The position numbers were made by a program, and so were the translations under genes. Shown piece after piece: positions 1-6,186 of a DNA stretch of 8,606 nucleotides; positions within the stretch are counted from its first letter, which is position 1; each line of letters begins with the position of its first letter. The DNA comes from CAZSVE01 sp964610175. GTDB lineage: Bacteria; Pseudomonadota; Gammaproteobacteria; HK1. Under the pieces are notes generated by a model that did no database searches, had not been told where the DNA came from, and worked only from the letters and a program-made list of their open reading frames with translations. The stretch lies in the NCBI GenBank assembly GCA_964610175.1, contig CAZSVE010000109.1, forward strand, positions 1 to 8,606, read 5' to 3'.

Positions 1-48
1 ATGCTATTGGGATGGCAAACTTCTACCCACAAATTTTTTTGAAGAGCC

Positions 49-80
49 AAAATTTCTTTGATCGCTTTGTCGAAGATGTT
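49..80 (-). repeat. Partial copy of dispersed MITE-like element (copy D)
   Basis: Read on the minus strand, this stretch contains atcttcgacaaagcgatc followed by an A-rich segment and aaatt. It matches the left end of the element at 4387-4548 (atcttcgacaaaacgatc, then aaaaatt) and of the inverted copy at 8033-8188. The rest of this copy is not recognisable; it either runs off the window edge or is disrupted. The match is short, so homology is likely but not certain. Confidence 0.5.
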
Positions 81-106
81 CTCGCGAAGCGACTGCAGTC
101 CCACTG

Positions 107-301
107 ATGATCGGCGACACTGTTCACTGTTATCAACGCCGAAACCTGATTGCAGGCGGTTCGTGTCTCGCTGCGCAGCGTGGAGAGATCAAGGCAACCC
201 GAAATCTCTGCCCCATGGACGATCTTCCCCGGCGCTGTGAAGGCTATATCCCCAAACCAGATGACCCTGATCGACGATCGGGCCGGGAGTGCTGGCCATA
301 G
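107..301 (+). CDS. Possible small Cys-rich hypothetical protein
   Basis: This is a 64-residue reading frame starting at ATG 107 and ending in TAG. It encodes a hydrophilic, arginine-rich peptide with five cysteines (HCYQ, SCLA, NLCP, RRCEG, ECWP) and a Pro/Asp-rich end (PKPDDPDRRSG). The even spacing of Cys, Arg and Pro-Asp motifs looks like a small metal-binding or structural protein rather than random sequence, and I have a vague sense of similar small hypothetical proteins in purple sulfur bacteria, which I cannot verify. No Shine-Dalgarno sequence precedes the ATG, and an overlapping frame (58-240) competes for the same DNA. The neighbours give no functional clue: a repeat remnant lies upstream and about 470 bp without genes lie downstream. 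No function is proposed. Confidence 0.35.
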   Translation: MIGDTVHCYQRRNLIAGGSCLAAQRGEIKATRNLCPMDDLPRRCEGYIPKPDDPDRRSGRECWP

Positions 302-768
302 TTGAATCGGAAAGGGGGAAACAGCAAAAGAACGTTTTCTAACGATTAACTGCTTTGCAAAATGGATGTCCCCACGAAAGGGATTGGAATTGGTATCGCG
401 TACGGTAATGCCCTATATCCCGGTTCTCTTTCGTCCTCGGGGGTGATGAGACTCTCAACGTAACCGTTGCCAAGACTGCTCGAGCAGAGAGCGGTCCACT
501 ACTTATGATGGTGATATTATGGAGTAATTCAGTTAGTCGCTTTCGTCCTGACCGTATTTTGATGAAAGCGGGTATTTATGCGGGTATAGGTTGACATGTT
601 CCGTATTTCAATATGCGTAAAAACAGTTGGTTTACAGCGATAATGCCGTTCTTCGAGGGGGGATTGCATATCGGAGTGCTGCGCGTTCTATGTAAACCCC
701 GTTTTCCTGTCCCGGTTTTCCATAGTGCCTTGTTGCGAAGCACGATCCGATTTTTGCTTTTTTTACCT
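302..768. other. Intergenic stretch without recognisable gene
   Basis: I see no convincing coding frame, RNA gene or mobile element here. The minus-strand frame at 576-785 is Lys/Arg-rich, resembles no family and overlaps the cytochrome end, so it is not called. The only local structures are a perfect 12-bp palindrome (ctgctcgagcag, 476-487) and a near-repeat of gcgggta around 568-586. A TTGACA at 591-596 has no good -10 box at the usual spacing. Confidence 0.5.
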
Positions 769-1314
769 CTATAGCATCCGCGCAAGGATATCGCGTTCTC
801 CCCCCTTATCCTTGATGCGATGCTTTATGGCACCCGCGGCATGCAACAGAATGAAAAGGATCATGGTATAGCCCAGAATTTCGTGCATCTCATGGGCGAA
901 TTCGGCAATGGCCTCGTTTTCGGCAATCAGTTTGGGCAGTTCGAAAAGACCGAAGAAGGGGACCGGGTAACCCGCCGCCGTGGACATGGTATACCCACTC
1001 ACGGGGATCGATACCATCAGGAAATAAAGGATTGTCTTTATACCCTTGACGATCATCTGTTCCCTGGCGTCGAATACTTCAGGCAATGCGGGGGGGCGGC
1101 TACCCGAGATCCATAACAGGCGCACTACGATCAATAGGAACGTCAATACCCCCATGGATTTGTGCAGACCGTAGATACCCATGCGGTTCGGCGCATCTTC
1201 CGGTAGACCGGTCATGTAGATACCCACCCCGATAAGGGTGATGATGGTGATAGCCATCAGCCAATGGAGCAGCTTGAATAGTGGAGCGTATGCGGTAGGG
1301 GTATTTGCGAACAT
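769..1314 (-). CDS. Cytochrome b561 family protein (di-haem membrane cytochrome b)
   Basis: The protein is a small inner-membrane cytochrome b of about 181 residues, close to the usual 175-185 of bacterial b561 proteins such as E. coli CybB. These bind two b-type haems and move electrons between the quinone pool and other acceptors; the CybB-type enzyme is known as a superoxide:ubiquinone oxidoreductase. Four hydrophobic segments lie at about 14-32, 52-70, 92-110 and 145-163. Candidate haem ligands are His17 (KLLHW), His51 (GLHKS), His141 or His144 (HEMHE) and His158 (LLHAA); the 34-residue spacing of the first two equals that in CybB. I chose ATG 1314 because GAGG lies 9 nt upstream of it and MFANTPTAY is the normal family beginning; an in-frame ATG at 1329 would add five residues. 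The gene follows the RND remnant on the same strand, with an 18-bp palindrome between them. It appears intact, and its physiological partner cannot be read from context. Confidence 0.93.
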   Translation of the reverse strand: MFANTPTAYAPLFKLLHWLMAITIITLIGVGIYMTGLPEDAPNRMGIYGLHKSMGVLTFLLIVVRLLWISGSRPPALPEVFDAREQMIVKGIKTILYFLMVSIPVSGYTMSTAAGYPVPFFGLFELPKLIAENEAIAEFAHEMHEILGYTMILFILLHAAGAIKHRIKDKGGERDILARML

Positions 1315-1337
1315 AGTGTAGTACCTCATTCATAGTT

Positions 1338-1355
1338 CTAGCGAAGCTTCGCTAG
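1338..1355. repeat. 18-bp perfect palindrome, core gcgaagcttcgc
   Basis: ctagcgaagcttcgctag is fully self-complementary, centred on a HindIII site. It sits about 25 bp upstream of the cytochrome b561 start. The same 12-bp core recurs at 4847-4858, and a degenerate form (taaagcttcgcc) occurs at 7907-7918, so it is a dispersed element rather than a gene-specific operator. It could form a hairpin in the cytochrome leader transcript. Confidence 0.75.
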
Positions 1356-1452
1356 TGTTCCTTCGGGGTGATTATCGACATTCCGAATGCCGATGTAGCG
1401 TCACAGCCTATCATGGAAACTATCGGTGAAGATATTTTTATTGGGCGAATAT

Positions 1453-2114
1453 TCAACGACAACAGGGAACTCTTCGTCTCAAGCGATCGATCCGGAATTC
1501 GTTTTTTGTTTCGATCCAACCCCTGCGGAACGGATCGAGCTTCATCAACAAGGGTGGAAGAAGCAGGAAATCGGCAATCAGGGCCAGAGTCGGTACCATG
1601 GCCGTCAATATACCCATGCCGGTAAGGTGTATGCCTAGATGGGGATGATCGGCGCGCATCCTGTCGGCGATCCCGCGCACGGCCCTTGCCACTTCCGGGA
1701 CTTCCCTGGCCTCGTCGATGCGCGGCAGTTGAATGGTTACGTCGATAACCGTGACATCGGCGTTCCTCGACATCAATTTCCCCGTCAGTAGGGGTTCTGC
1801 AAGGGCAATGTCATGAATTTCGGCAATCCGGGCATCGCTCTCAACCCACCGGCATTTCTCACCAGATCCGCTACCACCGGATCGTCGCCCCTGGCCTGGG
1901 TGTGTTGGAAATTGCTTATCGAGTCGACCCGTATGGAATAGGGGATTTGCCAGGCCATTTCCGTCAATTGTTCCACTGCCATCAGTGTTTGTCGGGTGAA
2001 CACCCGACCGTCTCGTGGCACCAGCAAAAAGATCACATTGTCATCTTGCGTGTAGTTCTTTTCCAGATTGTCGAAGGCCTGCAACTGCGGGTTATCCTCG
2101 CTGAAAAATACCCG
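1453..2114 (-). pseudogene. Remnant of an MMPL/RND-superfamily exporter (internally deleted)
   Basis: Read on the minus strand, three blocks resemble a predicted exporter of the RND superfamily, normally roughly 750-900 residues with 12 membrane segments. Block 1 (2114 to about 1842) is the start of the first periplasmic loop: RVFFSEDNPQLQAF, then an IPYS/RVDSISNFQHT stretch. A 2-nt frameshift near 1838-1842 then moves translation to the frame reading LSDARIAEIHDIALAEPLL, continuing with TVIDVTIQLP and EVPEVARAVRGIADRMRADHP up to IHLTGM. Block 2 jumps directly to GILTAM...ADFLLLPPLLMKLD, which in the family is the last membrane helix near the C-terminus. TM1 and everything between the first loop and the final helix are therefore missing. 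The product cannot function as a transporter. The block order matches the intact family, so the remnant arose by deletion and not by rearrangement. Confidence 0.8.
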
Positions 2115-3483
2115 GTCGGCGGAGCGTTCGACGGCGAGATACAGTGCATCGCCCGAGATTTCGCCACAGGCGATCCGGGGTCCCGTGGGGATGAAGTGGT
2201 AAATGTCCTCGAGTTCGATGGCCCCGGGTCCGATATGGGTGCCGTACCGAAAACCGCGCATTACGCCCACGTCCCCACGGCAGGCGTCCCGGAAGGCATC
2301 GGCCAGGAAGTCATGGGAAGATCCTTCGATAACAGCGGGCATGCCGCCTTCCGTATCCGAGAAGTTGGAGCGGTGCAAGGGAACCTTGGTAAACCCGATG
2401 ATGGTGTCGATGGGGGTGCGCAGGACCGAGGCATCGAGCGGATTGACATGGGGTCCGAAGCCCCCACCCTTCACGAAACGGGCGCGGATTTTTTCGATCC
2501 GGGCGGCAATCTCCGGGTCGGGTCGGTTGTTTTCGGTGCTGATCCGATGGGGAATCCACTGCCAGTCAGCGATGGCGCGATCCTTTATGGGTTAGATGCA
2601 GCTCGCCCAGCATGGTGCCATCCTGGCCCTCCTCTACCAGCAGGGTACCGGTCCTGGCCTCCAATACCTGCCAAGTCTCCTCGTGCATGTCGGAGGAGAG
2701 TACGATGTCCACTCCGGGGATGGTCTCCACCAATTCCAGGTTGGCGGCGAGTCCCCGCTCGGAGAGGAGCACCAGCAGATCCACCTTCGGCTTATCGCGC
2801 AGCAGCGGTATGGTGGCTTCCAGTTCTTCCTTGCCTGGGGTGAGAAAAAAGCCATCCATGGTGCGCGGGCTTACCGCCTGAGGGCCCCGGTCCGCAGTGA
2901 GGCCGATGATTCCCACCTTGACGTTATCTACTTCCCGGACCAGATAAAACGGCAATACCCGTTGTCCGGCCTTGTCGGGGTAGCGGGAGAGAGGAAAATC
3001 GTACAAGGTGGCGTAGTAGAGGTTGGCGGCGAGTGCGTTCCAGTTGGCCTTGGGACTGTCCCCGGCAAAGAGTTCCCGGAAGCGTTCCGTGCCGTAGAGG
3101 AAATCCCGGTTGCCTGGCACGAAGGCGTCGATATGGAATCGATTGAGGATGTCCACCAGCGCCTGACCTTCGGAATAGAGGGCTTCGGCGGAACCCTGGA
3201 TGGTATCGCCGGTATCGATGAGGAGGGCGTTCGGATATTTTTGGCGGATCTTCTCGATTTGGTCGTATAGGTAGGCCAATCCCCCGAGCCGTTTTCCGGA
3301 ATCCGGGTCGCCCTGGCGAAAGTGCGGGCGGGGGATGAGGTGGCCATGGATGTCACCCATGTGGATCAGGGTAACGGTGCCATCGCCTGCGGTAAGAGAC
3401 GCTGAAAACAGGAGAAACAAAACAATCGGAACGGGACCGAGACGGCGCCACGTAAATGATTTCTTGTGTGTAACCTGCTTCAT
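2106..3483 (-). pseudogene. SoxB/5'-nucleotidase-like periplasmic metallophosphatase, frameshifted and 3'-truncated
   Basis: The frame opens at ATG 3483 with a signal peptide (basic MKQVTHKKSFTWRR, hydrophobic 17-30, likely cleavage near residue 32) and a calcineurin-like metallophosphatase domain. Metal-site motifs are GDIHGH (Asp44, His46), DTGDT (Asp90, Asp93) and GNRDF (Asn125), followed by LLVLLSERG and SSDMHEET. The usual SHxG of 5'-nucleotidases reads SERG here, which may be typical of this subfamily. The frame stops at 2566 after HLTHKGSRHR. Ignoring one extra base around 2583 restores HLTHKDRAIADWQWIPHRI and then the 5'-nucleotidase C-terminal domain (SSHDFLADAFRDA, GDVGVMRGF, GPGAIELEDIYHFIPTG, GEISGDALYLAVERSADRVF). 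It is then cut off at RVF and continues as RND exporter sequence, losing perhaps the last 100-150 residues. Such enzymes are exported and hydrolyse nucleotides or related phosphoesters; SoxB relatives are sulfur-pathway thiohydrolases. The N-terminal domain could still be made but is probably inactive. Confidence 0.82.
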
Positions 3484-3525
3484 ACTTGTTGATGACTGAT
3501 ATCACGGAAAGTATCATTGTGCTCT

Positions 3526-3768
3526 ATGAGTAAGGCAGAAAAGCTTCTGGCGAGGATGCGCGCCAACCCTCGAGGCTGGCGCATCGAGGAGTTGGAAACG
3601 ATCGCGACGCGATTCCGTATCGACGTAAGAAAAACAGGTGGCAGCCACTTCGTGTTCTTGCATCCTGATGCCGAATTGGCGGTAACTATACCATTCAAGC
3701 GACCAATTAAGCCTGTTTACATCATCCGATTCCTTACCCTACTTGACGAGATTGGAGCAGAACGATGA
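3526..3768 (+). CDS. hicA: HicA family toxin (mRNA interferase)
   Basis: This is an 80-residue protein of the HicA/YcfA family, small double-stranded-RNA-binding-fold toxins that cleave mRNA and tmRNA until bound by HicB. It has the typical long variant beginning (MSKAEKLLARMRANPRGWRIEEL), the catalytic histidine in TGGSHFVF (His41), a HP dipeptide after it, and the C-terminal core VTIPFKRPIKPVYIIRFL that packs against HicB. I prefer ATG 3526 to the TTG at 3517 because MSKAEKLL is the usual family start. No strong ribosome site is visible. The stop overlaps the hicB start in an ATGA, implying coupled translation. It is transcribed divergently from the broken metallophosphatase, whose start is 42 bp away. 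All key residues are present, so the toxin appears functional. Confidence 0.92.
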   Translation: MSKAEKLLARMRANPRGWRIEELETIATRFRIDVRKTGGSHFVFLHPDAELAVTIPFKRPIKPVYIIRFLTLLDEIGAER

Positions 3769-4145
3769 ACCCGATTGTGGACTATCCCTTCGAGCTTCGG
3801 CCCCTCGCGGAAAATGAGGGCGGTGGTTGGTTGGTGAGTTTTCCCGATCTCCCCGGCTGTATATCCGACGGTGAAACCCCGGAGGAAGCCGTGGTCAACG
3901 GAAAGGATGCGCTGGCCGCGTGGCTTCGAGCCGCGGAAGAAACCGGGCGCGAGATTCCCCATCCCGGCCAGAAGCCAAGTGGCAAATTCGTTGTGCGAGT
4001 ACCGCGAAGCCTCCATGCTCGTTTGACGATCCGCGCCAGACAGGAAGGCGTCAGTATGAACGCACTAGTCTTGGCCTTCCTCTCCGAAAGTCTGAGCCAC
4101 CCCCACACACGAGAAAAAGGAGAGCTTCCTTTGCGCGATTTCTGA
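3765..4145 (+). CDS. hicB: HicB family antitoxin with C-terminal ribbon-helix-helix-type domain
   Basis: This 126-residue protein has the two-domain HicB layout. Residues 1-65 form the partial-RNase-H-like HicA-binding domain with the signature GGGWLVSFPDLPGCISDGET, then EEAVVNGKDALAAWLRAAEE. Residues about 72-110 (GKFVVRVPRSLHARLTIRA, then EGVSMNALVLAFLSESL) resemble an Arc/CopG ribbon-helix-helix DNA-binding domain. The protein should neutralise HicA and repress the hicAB promoter. An 8-bp palindrome (tgatatca, 3497-3504) in the 42-bp gap before hicA is a possible but unproven operator core. Its ATG overlaps the hicA stop by 4 bp, the normal hicA-hicB arrangement. The gene looks intact. Immediately after its TGA the same frame stays open to 4418, with no family resemblance. 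Confidence 0.93.
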   Translation: MNPIVDYPFELRPLAENEGGGWLVSFPDLPGCISDGETPEEAVVNGKDALAAWLRAAEETGREIPHPGQKPSGKFVVRVPRSLHARLTIRARQEGVSMNALVLAFLSESLSHPHTREKGELPLRDF

Positions 4146-4386
4146 AACGCAACCGAAGGTGCTCCAATCGGCCCTCGAAAACCGATCGTGCAAGCGACGA
4201 TGATGATGTCGGTCGACCTCGATCTCACGTCTTTCATGCTCGGCGCCGAAAATCGGAAGAACCGTGAACTAACGTGCTTGTTCGAGGAGCAACAGGATGA
4301 AGTGAACGCGAAAAGCTACGGGTTTATCCACCCCACTATAAGGAACCTTGACAGGTCAAAACATATCAGTCCGTTACCCGGAAAAT

Positions 4387-4548
4387 CTTCGACAAAACGA
4401 TCGAAAAATTCAGAATGATGCCATTTCGAGCGAAGCGAGAAATCTCGAGCGCTGAATCTATCTCGGCCTTGAAGATTTCTCCCTGCGGTCGAAATGACAG
4501 ACATAGTTGAAATAGAAAGATTTTTGGTTCCGGCTTGGCCGGGTCGGG
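4387..4548 (+). repeat. MITE-like dispersed element, copy A
   Basis: The copy is about 162 bp. It opens with cttcgacaaaacgatcg and holds a long imperfect inverted repeat: gccatttcgagcgaagcgag with aaatct (4420-4445), against agatttctccctgcggtcg with aaatgac (4473-4498). It ends in tttttggttccggcttggcc and gggtcggg. The same order of modules is found inverted at 8033-8188, and a modified copy follows directly at 4565-4762. There is no coding capacity; the arms suggest a hairpin in RNA or a non-autonomous mobile element. Confidence 0.75.
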
Positions 4549-4564
4549 GCGTTATTCGGGAAAT

Positions 4565-4762
4565 TTCGAACAAAACAATCAAAAGATTTTTGCTTTTTGC
4601 CATTTCGACTCCGAAGGGAGAAATGACACTCGTTTCCTCGCCCCCAAGCGTGCGCTCAAGAGCGAAATCCGGAAAGGATAGCTTCCAGGGAAAAGGTTCC
4701 CAAGCTTGCTGCACTCGGGAACCAGCGAAAATCCTTTTTGGTTCCGGCTTGGCCGGGTCGGG
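4565..4762 (+). repeat. MITE-like dispersed element, copy B (tandem, variant centre)
   Basis: It begins ttcgaacaaaacaatc, has gccatttcgactccgaaggg and agaaatgac (4599-4626) in place of the longer arms of copy A, and ends in exactly the same 28 bp as copy A (4735-4762 equals 4521-4548). Its centre carries an additional nested inverted repeat: aaaggat (4673-4679) with atccttt (4731-4737), and inside it ggttccc (4695-4701) with gggaacc (4717-4723). It lies 16 bp after copy A in the same direction. Confidence 0.65.
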
Positions 4763-4828
4763 ATTTCAACGAAACGCGCTAGGCCAAGGCAGATTAGGAA
4801 CCGTTAGTCTCGATATCGAATCTCAATT

Positions 4829-4861
4829 ATGCTTTGTCGGTTCGAGGCGAAGCTTCGCTAG
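4829..4861 (+). repeat. Dispersed 33-bp repeat with gcgaagcttcgc core (copy 1)
   Basis: The stretch reads atgctttgtcggttcgagg followed by cgaagcttcgctag. It matches 7888-7920 at 29 of 33 positions by direct reading, and its palindromic end shares the core of 1338-1355. It lies about 115 bp upstream of the PKS start codon. It has no coding meaning that I can see. Confidence 0.7.
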
Positions 4862-4974
4862 TTCGTCGACGATCCGAAAGCTTCGTGGCAGCATTTTGGG
4901 TTGTGGCCAAAGGCTGTACCGAGCAATACGAAAAAAATATCGGTAAAACCAGGAAACTTGGAACACGAGTCGAT

Positions 4975-6162
4975 ATGAGTCAGCAAGAAGCACACATCGT
5001 CGGTACGGGCAGCGCATTCCCCTACCCGGTTCCCATCGAGCGTTATCGGGAAATGGACGCAAAAATGCGCAGGGTTCATGGGCAACCGGAGTCCATTATC
5101 GCGACGTTGAGAAGACTTTCCGAGAAGAGCGGGATACGCCTTCATCACACCGTATGCCCTCATTGGTTGCCGGAGGAGGAGTCACCGGCCGATTACCCGG
5201 ATATCCAGGATGCCGTTCTCCAGGAAGACATCTTTACCCCTTACAACTATATTCCCCCTTTTTGGAAACGCCTGAGTGTTTTCGAGGAGATACTGAGAAA
5301 ATTGGGCACGAAGGCCGCCCGCAACGCCATCGCGGACTGGGGCGGAGACCCTCGGGACATCACGCATATCTTTACTACCTGCACCAGTGGATGGACCGAG
5401 CCCGGTCTCCCGAGCATGCTTATCAAGGAACTGGGGCTCCGCTACGACTGTCAAAAGGCGGAACTCAATTTCAACGGTTGCTTCTGTGGGGGGACCTGTT
5501 TGCGGCTGGCGAGGGATGCCATCCGCGCCGGCGATGGCAAGGCCGTCCTGGTGGTTGCCGTCGAGATGGCAACCCTGCACTATAACCCGTTATTGACGGA
5601 CATGGATGATTTGGTTACCCATGCCATCTTCAAGGATGGCGCGGCGGCGGCGGTGTTGGCCCCGGAGGGCAAGTGGCGGTATCGAAAAACCGGCATGTCC
5701 ATCGTCCCCGATACCGCCGACCGAATGACGTTCAATCCCCCCCTACGGCCCGGTGACGATTCCTACCGCATGCACCTGTATAAGGATGTAGGAGGCGCAT
5801 TGGATGTCTATTTTCGGGAAGGGTTCGGTGCCGAAATTCTGAGAAAGCTCTATGAAAACACCTCGAAATCACCACCGGAATTAGGTATTCACCCTGGTGG
5901 GGTCAAGATTCTAGAGGGAATGAAACGGCCGCTTGTGGAATCCGGATGGCCCGAAGACGGATTGGACGCGTCTTTCGAGACATTATTCTCCTACGGGAAT
6001 CAGGGTTCGGTGGCAATGCTTATCGTTATCGATAGACAGTTGAAGGCCTTCAAGGAGGAGGGATTCACGGGTTCTCCCACAAAGGAAAACAGGAAGCTCG
6101 TGACCATGGCCTTCGGTCCGGGTGTAACGGTGGAATGGGCACTCCTGGAGGAGGTCGCATAG
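4975..6162 (+). CDS. Type III polyketide synthase (chalcone/stilbene synthase family)
   Basis: This 395-residue protein lines up by eye over its whole length with plant chalcone synthase (389 residues). Such homodimeric ketosynthases extend a CoA-linked starter with malonyl-CoA and cyclise the chain; bacterial members make alkylresorcinols, alkylpyrones or naphthols. The triad is complete at near-identical spacing: Cys169 (NGCFCGG; CHS Cys164), His306 (GIHPGG; His303) and Asn342 (YGNQGS; Asn336). The closing AFGPGVTVE corresponds to the GFGPG loop. The gatekeeper Phe215 is kept (Phe219, AIFKDG), while the CHS Phe265 position appears to be Met266 (YRMHLYKDVGG), which may change starter or product size. 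ATG 4975 (MSQQEAHIVGTGSAFP) is preferred over the GTG/TTG codons further upstream because homology begins there; only a weak GAG lies 5 nt before it. No tailoring methyltransferase, oxidase or acyl-CoA ligase is adjacent. KAS III is the alternative, but the FGPG loop and CHS-like active site argue against it. Confidence 0.88.
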   Translation: MSQQEAHIVGTGSAFPYPVPIERYREMDAKMRRVHGQPESIIATLRRLSEKSGIRLHHTVCPHWLPEEESPADYPDIQDAVLQEDIFTPYNYIPPFWKRLSVFEEILRKLGTKAARNAIADWGGDPRDITHIFTTCTSGWTEPGLPSMLIKELGLRYDCQKAELNFNGCFCGGTCLRLARDAIRAGDGKAVLVVAVEMATLHYNPLLTDMDDLVTHAIFKDGAAAAVLAPEGKWRYRKTGMSIVPDTADRMTFNPPLRPGDDSYRMHLYKDVGGALDVYFREGFGAEILRKLYENTSKSPPELGIHPGGVKILEGMKRPLVESGWPEDGLDASFETLFSYGNQGSVAMLIVIDRQLKAFKEEGFTGSPTKENRKLVTMAFGPGVTVEWALLEEVA

Positions 6163-6186
6163 TCGTCGTTCCCGGTTATCCACCTA

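Larger units (their letters stand above)
4146..4974. other. Gene-free repeat block between hicB and the type III PKS
   Basis: About 830 bp without a believable gene. Roughly the first 240 bp (4146-4386) show nothing beyond an open frame continuing in phase with hicB. The remainder is dominated by two tandem MITE-like repeat copies and by the repeat containing gcgaagcttcgc at 4829-4861. Long open frames crossing it, such as minus 4316-4714, translate the repeats themselves (for example SLRSKWHHSEFF) and are not genes. Confidence 0.7.

Noticed and set aside
591..620. Sigma-70 promoter starting with TTGACA
   Set aside because: No acceptable -10 hexamer occurs at 16-18 bp spacing and no plus-strand gene follows.
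576..785. Minus-strand open frame of 69 codons downstream of cytochrome b561
   Set aside because: It overlaps the cytochrome end by only a few codons in another frame, is Lys/Arg-rich without motifs, and has no ribosome site.
1902..2843. Long plus-strand open frame of 313 codons
   Set aside because: It is antisense to the metallophosphatase/RND remnant, whose minus-strand translation has clear family motifs. The plus frame has no recognisable domain and a Pro/Arg-rich low-quality end.
2596..3270. Plus-strand open frame of 224 codons
   Set aside because: It lies opposite the metallophosphatase N-terminal domain with its signal peptide and metal motifs; it is a shadow frame.
3782..4237. Minus-strand open frame of 151 codons over hicB
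   Set aside because: It is Ser/Arg-rich, without family resemblance, and fully antisense to the convincing hicB gene.
4188..4418. Open frame continuing in phase after the hicB stop (GTG start)
   Set aside because: The translation (MMMSVDLDLTSFMLG and onward) resembles no known domain and runs into repeat copy A. HicB is already complete with both domains, so this is kept only as a curiosity about possible readthrough.
4316..4714. Minus-strand open frame of 132 codons
   Set aside because: It translates the MITE-like repeats; such peptides recur wherever the repeat occurs and are not proteins.
4387..4762. CRISPR array
   Set aside because: There are repeated units, but only two, unequal in length and with internal inverted arms, with no uniform spacers and no cas genes nearby.
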